Shown one piece after another: positions 1 to 11,247 of a stretch of 64,000 nucleotides of DNA. The translations under genes were made by a program, and so were the position numbers. Under the pieces are notes generated by a model. It did not search any database. It saw nothing but the letters and a program-made list of their open reading frames with translations, and had not been told where the DNA came from. The stretch comes from Holothuria scabra (lineage: Eukaryota > Echinodermata > Holothuroidea > Aspidochirotida > Holothuriidae): NCBI GenBank assembly GCA_037179385.1, contig CM074187.1, positions 15,377,450 to 15,441,449 of the forward strand, written 5' to 3'. The number at the start of each line of letters is the position of its first letter. The stretch's first letter is position 1.

Positions 1-906
1 TACTCCCTCAAAAAACCAGGCTGGAGAGGGGGGAGGGGGGTGGAGAGTGAAGGTCCAAAATTTCAAATGGCTTGACTGTTCTAGTTGTTTTAACTTCCAA
101 TTGAGTGGATGCTCCATGCAACATGCCAGTAAAATAGTACATTAAACCGTTCTCTGTATGGAGAATAGCTACTTTTGGAGAGAAGAGGCACTGACAGAAT
201 CACATGAAGAGTAGCCTAGACCTAAAAACTACTGCAGGAATATATAATTCGTTGCCGTTTTGTATCACCATTTGAAACTTGAACATGTTCGAGGATTGAA
301 ACTAACAGTGTTGATTAGAACCACTCCGTGTTAGCACCATGGTAGAACACATGCACTATGGATTGACAACACACCATTCATAAATTTCGTTTACTACATC
401 GCAAACGTAAGCGGGTTGTGAATAAACATTAGCAAAGGCGCCTACAGCCTCTCTTCACGAAACATAACACTGTGTGTGCATGTGACAAGCATGTGGTCAT
501 GCATATTGATATATAGTGAGACAAGGTAACTTGGCCTGTGATTGGTCAAATGAATGATGACGCGATTGAACTACAGGCGATCGCGAACAAAATGCCAACA
601 GAATGCAGTGCAGATCAAAGTATAAAGCTAGCCGTTAGTACCGAACGATTCGTAAGCACACCGGTCATGATAAAAACTTCTGTTCTCATAAAATTGGCGC
701 TAATTTCAAATTGATAAGCAACAAAGCAGGACCAACTGGCTAAGCCATTTAGTTTCCGATCAAACGTTGATTATTGTTTGTGCCACATAGCCTAGCTGCT
801 CAGTTTTATTTGTCTTTCATGTAAAATTCGCAATATTTGACATTTACCAAACGGATTGCTTTCAAAATAAGGTTATTTTTTATCATCTTTATCCCGGAAG
901 ATTAAA
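1..906. other. Sequence upstream of SLC34; no gene seen
   Basis: No exon-like conserved peptide, TATA box or repeat with recognisable ends was found. The SLC34 promoter, or a non-coding first exon, may lie here, but the sequence gives no specific mark. Confidence 0.3.
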
Positions 907-1077
907 ATGTATCCCGAAGAAGATTGTCATCGCAGTTTGGATAGCAGTTTTGTGTATACCCCGAATGAAACTCCACCAAACGAAGAGGCTCAATACGGAC
1001 AACATTTACTGGACCGATCACCAAGGAATGCCCTTTCTACTCCTCCTAATGAAGACAGTGGAACCTGGGAAAAAGCT
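907..1077 (+). CDS. SLC34: SLC34 coding exon 1 (N-terminal cytoplasmic tail)
   Basis: ATG at 907, residues 1-57, ending before the donor gtaagt at 1078. The phase is 0. The sequence is acidic and Ser/Pro/Asn-rich with no membrane segment, as expected for the poorly conserved N-terminus. A non-coding 5' exon further upstream cannot be excluded. Confidence 0.8.
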
Positions 1078-4000
1078 GTAAGTTTTAATGCCATATTCTC
1101 CTAAGACCCAATTTTTTTTTGTTAATTTCACTTTTCATTCAAGGCGGGAACAACTAGCCTAGGCCGAGCCGAATTTTACATGACAAACTGTTCGCTATGT
1201 CACTGTCACCGTCAGTGTGATGGCTTTTTTGGCCCATTGGATTTGTAGCCGAACTGGAGACTTCCTGTTTTGTAATTTAGAGTTAGACTAGCAGGCCTAG
1301 GCCTAGGCTAGGCCTAGTGAACGTCTACGGTCAAAGTGAGGCCGAGCTTAGGCTGTTGCTTTCAAAAAAAATATTGCGCCTTCCCAGCACAGGAGTAACG
1401 GCATCACTGGGGGGAGGGGAACATTTTCCCAACCCCTTCCCCCTCAAAGTCAAAGTAGGTGCAGTTACACTAGGAGTTAGATTGACAAAGAGAAACCCAA
1501 GCCAAATAAGTAGGCCTACCCCTCATTAGAGTTAAGACTTGTTTATTTTTCATCCAGAGATTGTTTCTTTTCTTTCAGAACAATGAGTATCCTCCAGGGT
1601 ACAATCACATCATCCATGACGCCAATGTACTGCCATCTTTGAAACCCAAGGAAGCCAAGATTTACATTCCACCTGAAGGCCAAACACTTCATGATGTTGA
1701 AGAAGGTGGGGAGGAGGGAGATGAAATTGAAAGCACCCACAGCAGTGAAGATAACTTCTGGGGTCTTGCTGAATTTGATGCTCAATTTGGGCCAAAGTGG
1801 GAAGGTAGGTTGGCCAAACATCTGTTTTTGCATGGGACAATCCAGGGAATAATTTAGTGTTCAAAAATTTGCAAAGCCTTGCATCTGATTATTTCATCAC
1901 CTCTTCCACAAATGCATTAAAAAGCCTACTGCAATGTGTACCAAATTGCTACTGTGCATGGGCCAAGGCCTAGCCTACATGGGATACCAGATAAATTATA
2001 CCTCCCAATTCCTTCTCCCAAATTTTAAAATGAAAAGCTGCTTACCAATGTTCAAGCTTATCATACTTTGCCAACAGGCTGGAAAAATGTTAAGGCCAAT
2101 ATTACTTATGGGATTCAGGATTGGTCTCCATCAAAGATTTAAGATTATGCATTTATCAGTCTCAACCTCAGAGCCTGGCCATGTCCATCATCCAGGGTGG
2201 GGCAATTATCAAGAGTAATCCCCTGGCCCAGTCCCCCAACATATGACTGTCCCACACTATGCATGCTGCAAGTATATGCCCCCCTGATTTCCCCTGCCTC
2301 CCAGATTGTGTGAAATCCCAGCACAAGTTCCCTGCTCAAAGCCAGAGTGCCAGACCATCCCTGGGACTAGCCTAGGGGTCGGGTTTGAAATTGATAGGCC
2401 TAAGTGGATGAGAATTGAATGGGCCTAAAGTTGTCAAGTTGAAAGCTTGCTTGCAATCAAGTTAACATAGGCCTAGCCTAGCACCATTCCAACTGTAAAT
2501 CTGTAATTGCATTTGCATAATTTTCTTTTTGCCTTGAGTCTTCTCAAATGTTGTCGTGTTGTACTAGGTGTTTTGGAGAGGGAGGGGGGACTTCATTGTA
2601 AAAGCTCCATTTTTTGAAGGGATTAGGCTTCCATATTGTATTCATATAATGCACAGGAAAGTCTCAGCAGAATTTTGGATTCCTTAAATTTTTATATTTT
2701 TGGTTCTGAAAGATTACTCCCACTCCCTCCCACCTGTCCCCCACCTATTGGAAGGCCCTCCTTCAAGAAGGGAAATATGTGTGACCAGTGGAAAGAACAG
2801 ACACTTGTTCATCAATAGAGAGGGGTTCTGAAAAGTTTTAGTAAAGAAAATAACAGAGTATTCTTGATAAAAGGGGCACTCACTACTTCTTTGACACAAA
2901 TACCACTTGGCACCCTGAGTGGGGCCAGATGATCAGCACTTTGCAACCATGGTTTGATAGTGGATGAGTTGTTTTAAAATGACATGTTCATCTTCCATTT
3001 AATAACAGAGTTTCATTGCCTGGTCTTTTTCAGTCTGTTTGAGTTCAGAAACGTGGGAGTCTGGAGTAAAAATTTAGGAAATCTTATCCATTTTACTCGA
3101 CAAATTTTTGCCATAGTCACTGTGGTGTGGAGATTTTGTAGATTGTTTAGAATCTTTTTAAATAAATGGATTTTACGACCTGGACAAACTTCTTAACTAG
3201 AAAAAAAGACAGCACCATTTGAAGACGCCTGTTACGGGCTCCCACCCGGTGTGAAGTTTTTTTTTTAACAAGGGCAAAAAGGGAAAGAAATTTGACAAAG
3301 CCATGTGTGTATGAACAAGTAGTACGGTATGCTTAAAACAACTTCGTTGGCAAAGTTAGTCCGAAATCATTATACTGTCAAGAAGATTACTATCATTAAC
3401 CTTGACTAAATTTGTAGAAGCAGTCTCGTCGTTTTTGCACCTATTGTTCAATCGGAATTCACCACAGAGCAGATAAATCCCACAAATCCAGTTCCAGTGT
3501 TGTGTAAGGCTAAGATCAATACGCACCCTTTGTACGTTGGTACTCTTTATGCATAGACAAACTGAAGATATCCCGCTATCCCCATGCACACGTGGACGCC
3601 GCAGACCATGTATAAAACGAGCCTTGCCACACTTGTGCCAGATCTGGAAAAGAATGTAGCACAGCATAGTGAGGTTGGGGTAATTTTTGACGCGGATTTC
3701 AATTTTTTCCAACAAAACTTGTTTCACGTAGCCTTACAGTTAGACCTATCCTAATATTTCCATAATCATGGTTTTTTGCGTCCGTTCACTTGTGCAGCAG
3801 GCTCCCAGCTTCTGTAGCCAAACACTGTAGGCCTAAGTTAAATTTGTAACAAAAACTTCATTAGTTGGCTCCTTTTGTCATTGTTTCATGCCAGTTCCTT
3901 CCAAGTATGACTGATACTTGCCTATTTCCAACAAATCTGGCAATCTGGTGTAATAATTTTCCCCGAACGCCACGGATGAGTAATTTCGTAGTATCGTACG

Positions 4001-7000
4001 ATCATACCAGGAATGTATGACGTCAGTATTCATTCATAACTTTCTGGAATAGCACATGTGTACTTAACTATGCATTTTGCATGAGTATTAAGTCCACGTG
4101 TATGAACGAAAACGTAGTGTGTTAGATAATGACTGTGTAGTGTATTCCGTGTACAGTATTCTGGTCATGGTAAATTTACGGGAAAACTCTGTAAAGCACT
4201 AAATGGGAGGGCAACTACAGGGTTTGTTCATACCAAGAATGGTTTAGATGTTGTTATAGGTCAAGTTAAGTTCTGTCTCTGCATAAAATATTTTCAAGTC
4301 TTCAAGGTGAATTATTGGTTTGACCATGCATGAAATTGACTGATGGGAGTATGCATGCCAAGGGTTTCACCATAAACTCAAAAATCAGGATGTAGCACTG
4401 TAAGTCCCTACTCCCTAGTCTTTATCAATGGTTCCCTTGGCCAAAGTTACAGATGGGGTTATAGAGACCATTTAAAATTGCCCTAGGAGTGTCCTCATTT
4501 TTAGACACCAAGATGCTTTATTTTCATTTTTTTTATTAATTTTTTTAAATTTAAGAGGGAGGGGGACTTTACCATAATTGTGACAAGGAAGAGACAATTA
4601 ATCACATCCCCCTCCCCCGCCAGGATGTGACCTGTATCACATACTGCAAACTTCCAACATATTGTCACTTAGTCTCAAAAATATTTCTTCACATTTCAAA
4701 AACTGAAGAGTAATTATAAGGTATAAGTCAAGTGGTCTTAAATTACTTTTATGGCAGGGAATAATGGCCCATTGTTGTGATTAATTAATTATTGGAGAAA
4801 ACCTTAGTCTTTCTTTTAAATTCTTCACAAAGTTTTTCATAAATTATCAATTAAATCCTTATGGATTTCATGAATACCTTTGGTACTTGTTATGTTCTCC
4901 AGGCTTGTGAGAAATATTTCCATTTTATCTTAATCCCTTTTAAACTTCAAACTAAATTACTAAAGCAATTGAAAGGTTGAGTTTGTCAGGGATATTTTGA
5001 ATGCACACACAGTGTTTTTTTAGAATGGATTTACGCCATTGTTGAACAGTACTATACAGTTCTGTACATGCATGAAGTGCTAGCATGATCACACCTCTGT
5101 TCATTATGCTGTGGAAGTTCTCAATTTTTCCTATAGTATTCTATATGACATGCATGCCTTGAAGAACTGATGCTGTCATTTAATTTAGCTCTTGTGATCA
5201 GTCCAGTCTGACATGTGAAACACATGTGCCTCCTGTTCCGATGAAAAATACAAGAGCTATTATGTGTGTGGGTTTTCACAATTTCGTGGTTGTTAGCATT
5301 TGCATGGTTTGTACATCCTGCACTGCATTTGATGATTTTTCGCAGAAAATTTGAAGTGGCAGGTTTCAAGCTCAAAGTTCATGCTGAATATCTTTAAGAT
5401 TTGATAAAAAAAGAAAGTTTTAAAAAGGGTAGTTCATGACAGCATCATCATTGAAGTATTGCATAGCAGTGAGCAATTTTTAGCCCTAGTGCAACTGTCC
5501 CTGTTAAAAAAAAATCTTGACAGAGTGACAGGGTCATAGTGTTGATGGACAAAAAGAGATATTGAACAGCATGGCACAATAAAAGAAAAAATCGAAATTT
5601 GCCAGCAGCTGTTATCATATTCCTTCGGTGTTTTGTTGCAACATCTGTGAAAGTGCTACTGAGTTGCATACATGTATAAAACTGCTTTTTGAGCAGCATT
5701 GTGATCATTTCATGTGGCAAATTGAAAATGAGATGCAACCTAGCTACCACATAAAGTACTGCTTGCCTGTGCATGTGTTTAGCAAATACAGAAACTCATT
5801 TTTGAAGTAATGAGTGGGATTTCTTCACAATTTTTATTTATGGCAGCGTTATGCCCTTTGAAACTTGTTCACACCACCATTTATCGACTTCATTGCAGTA
5901 TATATCAACAATGAATTAATATTAAAGTGTGCCTCAATTCAGAAAATTGCAAAATGTTTATTAAAGACCCTGAAAAATCAATTCTAACAGTCCAATTACT
6001 CCCATCTTCACAGGACATACCTGGGTAGGCTGGGTGAGATATAAAATGAAATGGAAGTTAATTCACTTAAAACAAATTGGTCCATTACCCAATAACTTGC
6101 GACTTTCTTGTTGTACAACTCACATTACCTGCTTTGTTTTCTTGTAAAATTAAAAGTATTTTGATGTCTTTGGACACTTCCTGTTTGCTTACATAGCATG
6201 TTGCACAGAGAGGGTTTAATTAATAGCATCACTCCCACAGGAGTAGGGGTGCTATCACACCTTAGTACAAGGTGCAGTAACTTCTAGAAAGACAAAGAAA
6301 TACAAAGATTGTGATTTGAGTAGTGCAACAATGACTTTAAAAATTATTGTGCAATGTACCATTTTATCAGACCTCAATTTTCAAAAAAAAAATTATGGCT
6401 GTTCTTTACTTCTTTGGGCAAACCATTTCACCAATTTTAGCTTTAAAATTTGGTTGTCCAAAACAATACACCAATTGTGTTATGTACTTAAAATAAAAAG
6501 ATGTGATGTTTGAAAGATGCAAACACTTGAATTCTGAAATATGGTACAATGCAAAAAGTCAACATGGAGTTGGTCAGTCTGCAGTATTCATTTGCAGTCC
6601 CAGAGATAAATGGTTTTCCATGGCATTGAACGACCACAAAAACGGAGCCCTGTAACTTGGAGTGAATGAATTTCAACATTTTATACATCAGTCCAGGAAT
6701 GTCCTTTGAAGTTGGGAGTTGGACTGATAGAATTCATTATTCATAGTCTTTATATTTTTGAACTTTTTGACTTAGTGTGCTTTTGCACTTGATCCGCATC
6801 TGATCGCTCAATGTTATCAGCCTATCGAATTACGTGTATGGCTTGATCCTGGTGCATTTACACTTGTTTCGTACTCTGATCCTCCTCTGTGCTTAAGTGG
6901 GAGTAGCTCCAAATGAAATATATATGCAATACAGGTGCATGTGCACCAAAGTGTAAACAAAAAATAGATCCTGTACATGTACCATGCACACCGTACCTTA

Positions 7001-10000
7001 CGTCACCATTGATCCAGTGAGCATTTGCACTACGGATTTGATTGCCTGCGCTAGGCCGTCTGATCCCCCCCCCTTACTAGGCTCAAAGTTGGGCGATCAG
7101 ATCCAGATCTGATCTGTATGTACACTTCAAATTAGATCTTGAGCAGTGGATCATACCCTGTGCAGGCGATCAGATTCGGATCAAGTGTAAAAGCACCCTT
7201 AGTACACTTCAGTTTTTTTCACAGTATGTAATACAAAAAAAGAATTGTGGTAGATAGATAGAAAACTGTGGTAGATTACTTCCCTGTCCTCTCAACTGTA
7301 CTTATTTTTAATTTTCTAGATCTTGATAGCAAACAGAAAGTGAAGAGGGTGGTTGTTGATGGTTTCTTGAAGCCTGTTGCTGTGGTTGCATTGCTCTACT
7401 TCTTTGTCTGTTCCTTGGATCTAATGAGCTCCGCATTCCGACTCCTGGGAGGACGAGAGGCAGGACAGGTTTTGGCAGACAACGATCTTCTGAACAACCC
7501 AATCTGTGGCTTGATGTTAGGGATCCTAGTGACAGTACTGGTGCAGAGTTCAAGTACATCAACATCAATTGTGGTGTCCATTGTATCAGCTGGATGTAAG
7601 TGGCACCCTCCCTTCCTTGGCTTTTCCTAATATCATGATGTTGATTCCCAGAAGCTTGTTTCTGTAGCATGTTTATCCGGCTTCTTTGGAACACAAATTT
7701 CCTTCCAAAAGGGGGAGGGAGGCAGTAAAATCAACAAACATTTTGGTTCTTGCAATGTCTTCATTGTCCTGTTTGTAGTGAAGGCTTGCAAAAAGAACCA
7801 GTGGAAATTGTTTGCAACATCAAGTTGCCCTTACGTACTGTACCCTTTATCTGCCATAGGTGTTTTGAAAATGATGAACGATAGTGCACCGCTCTTTTCA
7901 ACATTGTCAAAATTAGCTAGTCTAGACATGGCTATTTTCATCCACAGTGCTTCAAGTGGAGCAAGCAATCTTCATTGTGATGGGTGCTAACATTGGTACA
8001 TCTGTAACAAACACTATTGTGGCCCTCAGCCAAGCTGGTGACAGAAATCAGTTCCGCAGAGCTTTTGGTTCGGCCACTATCCATGACATGTTCAACTGGT
8101 TGGCTGTCCTTGTTCTCTTGCCCTTGGAAGTTGCCACAGGTTACCTTTACCGACTTACTCAGCTTGTTGTTGATAGCTTCCACATCGAGTCCAAGGAGAA
8201 TGCTAAGTTTGATCTTCTGAAGAAACTTACCAAACCTTTCACCTCTCTAATTATACAGGTGAGTTACAGATTCTGCCAAACCGATTTAATTCCATACTTA
8301 TTCTTTTAACAAACACCAGGTTTAATGGATTGAAAAAGTTGGGTTGCTGGGACTGAGAAGATGTACTCTGGTTCTGAACAAAAAAAATAAAAGAAATGGA
8401 ATTGAGCTGTTTCAAATTTGCCCTCCTTCCAGTGAGATGACTTGTAAAGAATTGTGAGAACTGTTCCCACCAGTAATGCAAAAATGTCTTTTAAATATGG
8501 CACTTGCTGTCTTATAAAATTTTTCAATCTTGGAACAGCTGTGACTTATTATGAGCACATGCAGTAACTGCCCTTCATTGGTCTAATTTACTTTTCCTTT
8601 GGTACCACACTCAAACACAAACCGTTCTAAGAATGCAGCAATCTTGGGATTATTTTGGTCAGAACTCGGAGGCTTTCTTGTTCGTCTACAGTTTATTCAA
8701 GTAATTAGACAAAGTTCATCCCTGAAATATATGGTGATAATTTAGGAGGACCACTCTTGTGACTTGAAAATTATTTTAAAGCAACTGTCAGGCGTGATCA
8801 GAACACTGCTAATGCATGGTCTTATCCAGGCTCCAGCTATTGTTCAATATCGTACTTTCTTTCAATGTTGATGGAACCAGTTAGCAGTGGTATCATGTTG
8901 GTGAAATTTTAATTTAATTTGCATTTTCCTTTGTCTCATTAATGTTATAGGTTCATTACATAGTGCAAGCAAGGCTGAATGCTATCAATTGCCAGGTCAA
9001 GTCAGTTCCTGGCAAATTTGCAATCGTTTAGCAATTAAGCTATTACCTTATCACAAAAAAAAAAAAAAATCAGTATGTAGTGATTGATACTAAATGTAAT
9101 GCAAAAATAGTAATAGCTATTACCTTGCATGGTAAAATCATATTATTCTGAAACTTTGAACCCTATATGGTTCAAATATGCCCACAATGTTCCATATTTA
9201 ACAAAATCCAGGGATCATTAGAGTATACAAGTGGATAAAAAATTGTCAAAAAAGGTTTTGTGATTAATCGCTTGTAGTTTTGTACTAGCGGTTATTCCAC
9301 ATGGGATCGTTTAGCGATTAATCGCTACACGTTCACAGCCCTAGAAAGTTGTTTAACGTTTAGATGTTTAGAAAGTTGGTTAATGTTTAGCCTAGAAGGT
9401 AGGTCTTAATATGTTACTGAAACTTGTTGCTATGTTTTTGTTGTATGGTTTATGTAAGCCTGTAAAGTTCTTCACAGTAGCTAATTCATGTTCTTTCTCA
9501 ATTTTCCCAAACAGCTTGACAAAAAGGTGATTAACAAAATTGCAATCGGTGATGTTGATAAGTCTGAATCCAGTCTCTTGAAAGTCTACTGCAAAAAGGA
9601 GAAGCAGCACAATGTTGTTGATTATTGGAGTAGTGGTAACAGCACTGACCTGACCACTGACCAAGCTGTAGTGACTGAGATTGTTGAAGTCGGAACTGAA
9701 AGATGTAAGTTTCAGTCTGTCCATGAAATGCAATGTAAATAAAAAAAACTGCTGTTTGCTTAGGTCACAAAGAGATCTCGAAATTTCATGAAGTTCAATG
9801 CCATGTTCTAAATTAAATATTTATATAAATATCAACATTTGTTCCTCTTTGAAATGAACTGAGAATTTAAAGGCCCAATGAGCCCTTCTCCTTGCAAAAC
9901 TCAATCAACATACTTTCTTTCAAAATGGCAAGAATGGCTCTTCAAATTTTTTGTGCAATTATTTAGGGGAATAATTTAAATGCCCAAATTTTTATCTAAG

Positions 10001-11247
10001 AAAATTTGGCGTTTGTGGGCTTTGTTACAAGAAATCATTAAGTCGCGATCACTAATCAAGAAAAATTGAAACAAAAAAAGAAAGATGTTGACACATGTCA
10101 GTACACCTTATTGCTTGGTGGTGGCATGTATTAAGAGTTTTTTTGATACAATTCCCACCTCAGATATTCTGTTGTAGAATGACATAATTTTTGCCTGTTG
10201 CCATTTGAGTCATGTCCCTGTGTTATTGGTTCTAACTTGAAAAGCAATTGGTACTGTCATCTTGCATGTCCCACTGCTCCCTCTTCAGTTGATGGTATCT
10301 AAATTTGACAATTTTTTTTCTTGGCAGGTAATTATCTTCTGGCTAACACTGGTCTACCTGAAGCTGCTGTTGGTGGTATCCTGTTAGTTGTATCTCTGGT
10401 AATGCTCTGTGTTTGTCTCATCTTAATGGTCAAGATTCTACACACCTTGATGAAAGGCCGCATGGCTGGTGTCATCCGACGCACCATCAATGCTGATTTT
10501 CCAGGCTGTTTTAGTGTCTTTACTGGCTACTTTGCCATTGGGGTTGGTGCTGTTATCACATTCATGGTACAAAGCAGTTCTGTCTTTACCTCCACTGTCA
10601 CCCCACTGGTGGGCATGGGTGTCATCACCTTAGAAAGAGTGTACCCTCTTACTCTGGGTGCAAATATTGGTACCACTGCAACAGGGATGCTTGCAGCCTT
10701 AGCCAGTTCTGGTGATAGTTTCGAGAATGGTATTCAAATTGCCCTTTGTCATTTTCTTTTCAATGTTTCAGGTATACTGTTATGGTATCCAATACCAGTG
10801 ATGAGGAAGGTCCCCTTACACCTGGCTAAAACATTGGGAAACACCACTGCAAAGTATCGCTGGTTTGCTATCCTTTACATTGTGGTAATGTTCTTCCTAT
10901 TACCTGCACTTGTATTTGGGCTTTCTTTGGCAGGTTTGGTTTATCTAATTGCTGTCGGTGTTCCATGTTTGCTCTTATGCACTTTTGCTATTTCAGTAAA
11001 TATTCTCCAAAATAAGAGGAAACACTGGCTCCCTAAAAAGCTTCAATCTTGGGACTTTTTACCTAAGTGGATGCATTCTTTAGCACCTTTGGACAACCTC
11101 ATTACTAGATTCGGTCCCAATCAGTGTTGTTGTGCTGGACGTGACAAAGAAACTGTTAGCACAGCACTGGAACAAGCAAACCCTCAGATTCCTGTAGTCA
11201 AACTTCAAACAAACATCTGTTTTGAAGGTAAAGAAAGTTGCGTATGA
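907..11247 (+). CDS. SLC34: SLC34-family Na+/phosphate cotransporter (NaPi-II type), six coding exons, 697 aa
   Basis: Joined exons 907-1077, 1579-1804, 7320-7595, 7948-8258, 9515-9704 and 10328-11247 total 2094 nt, which is 697 codons plus stop. All introns are GT-AG with consistent phases (0,1,1,0,1). The protein would import inorganic phosphate with Na+ across the plasma membrane. Both inverted-repeat signatures of the family are present: VQSSSTSTS with QSSS at residues 208-211 and GANIGTS at 237-243; then VQSSSVFTS with QSSS at 473-476 and GANIGTT at 502-508. The loop in exon 5 is extracellular in the family, is short, and has a sequon N370-S-T and Cys354, which may pair with Cys392. Asp271 occupies the residue linked to electrogenic transport. 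The tail has a CCC cluster (NQCCCAG) and ends ESCV, a class I PDZ-ligand pattern. The length resembles vertebrate SLC34A2 (about 690 aa). The start ATG has A at -3 and an in-frame TAA at 868-870. The paralogue (A1/A2/A3) cannot be assigned. Confidence 0.93.
1579..1804 (+). CDS. SLC34: SLC34 coding exon 2
   Basis: Acceptor tttctttcag ends at 1578 and donor gtaggt begins at 1805. Encodes residues 58-132 plus one base (phase 1). It is acidic ([11 protein letters not shown]) and ends in a FGPKWEG-like stretch, matching the cytoplasmic segment just before the first membrane domain in the family. Confidence 0.85.
1805..6774. other. Main part of SLC34 intron 2; no gene seen
   Basis: AT-rich intronic sequence without a coding pattern. 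The scattered short open frames show no recognisable family and lack splice context. The only structured element in this intron is the Harbinger-like MITE that follows. Confidence 0.5.
6775..7198. mobile_element. PIF/Harbinger-like MITE in SLC34 intron 2
   Basis: The left end GTGTGCTTTTGCACTTGATC and the reverse complement of the right end, GGGTGCTTTTACACTTGATC, form terminal inverted repeats of about 30 bp. Both ends are flanked by TTA (6772-6774 and 7199-7201), the 3-bp duplication typical of Harbinger elements. GATCAGATC-type motifs recur inside. It carries no ORF. Its right end is 121 bp before the exon 3 boundary. Confidence 0.7.
7320..7595 (+). CDS. SLC34: SLC34 coding exon 3 (first QSSS repeat)
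   Basis: Acceptor ttttctag ends at 7319 and donor gtaagt begins at 7596; phases are 1 and 1. Residues 133-224 include the first hydrophobic helix ([12 protein letters not shown]) and the substrate-binding [13 protein letters not shown] segment. Reading past 7595 leaves the family pattern at once, so the exon ends here. Confidence 0.93.
7948..8258 (+). CDS. SLC34: SLC34 coding exon 4
   Basis: Acceptor catccacag ends at 7947 and donor gtgagt begins at 8259. The split codon T|TG gives Leu225. Residues 225-328 contain [17 protein letters not shown] and the helix region [15 protein letters not shown], where Asp271 is the conserved electrogenicity-linked residue. Confidence 0.93.
8965..9343. repeat. 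Possible decayed hAT MITE in SLC34 intron 4
   Basis: The right end (GATTAATCGCTACACG then TTCACAGCCCTA) has the subterminal and terminal look of hAT MITEs, and GTTTAGCRATTAA-type motifs recur at 9027 and 9309. The left end is only weakly matched (GGCTGAATGCTA) and no target duplication is clear. Confidence 0.3.
9515..9704 (+). CDS. SLC34: SLC34 coding exon 5 (large extracellular loop)
   Basis: Acceptor tcccaaacag ends at 9514 and donor gtaagt begins at 9705. Residues 329-391 start with [10 protein letters not shown], a strongly conserved family segment, then run into a short hydrophilic loop with sequon N370-S-T and one cysteine (354). The loop is shorter than in vertebrate NaPi-II proteins. 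Confidence 0.9.
10328..11247 (+). CDS. SLC34: SLC34 terminal coding exon 6 (second repeat and C-terminus)
   Basis: Acceptor ttcttggcag ends at 10327 and the stop TGA is 11245-11247. Residues 392-697 hold the whole second half of the transporter: membrane helices, [17 protein letters not shown], and the ILLWYPIP and KYRWFA segments, then the Cys-rich cytoplasmic tail. Encoding all of this in one 920-nt exon is notable. Confidence 0.95.

Noticed and set aside
1543..1864. Minus-strand ORFs opposite SLC34 exon 2
   Set aside because: Antisense shadows of the real exon, with no independent signature.
7778..7990. Extra SLC34 exon in intron 3 (open frame 7778-7990)
   Set aside because: No family similarity before 7948, and the splice phases close exactly without it.
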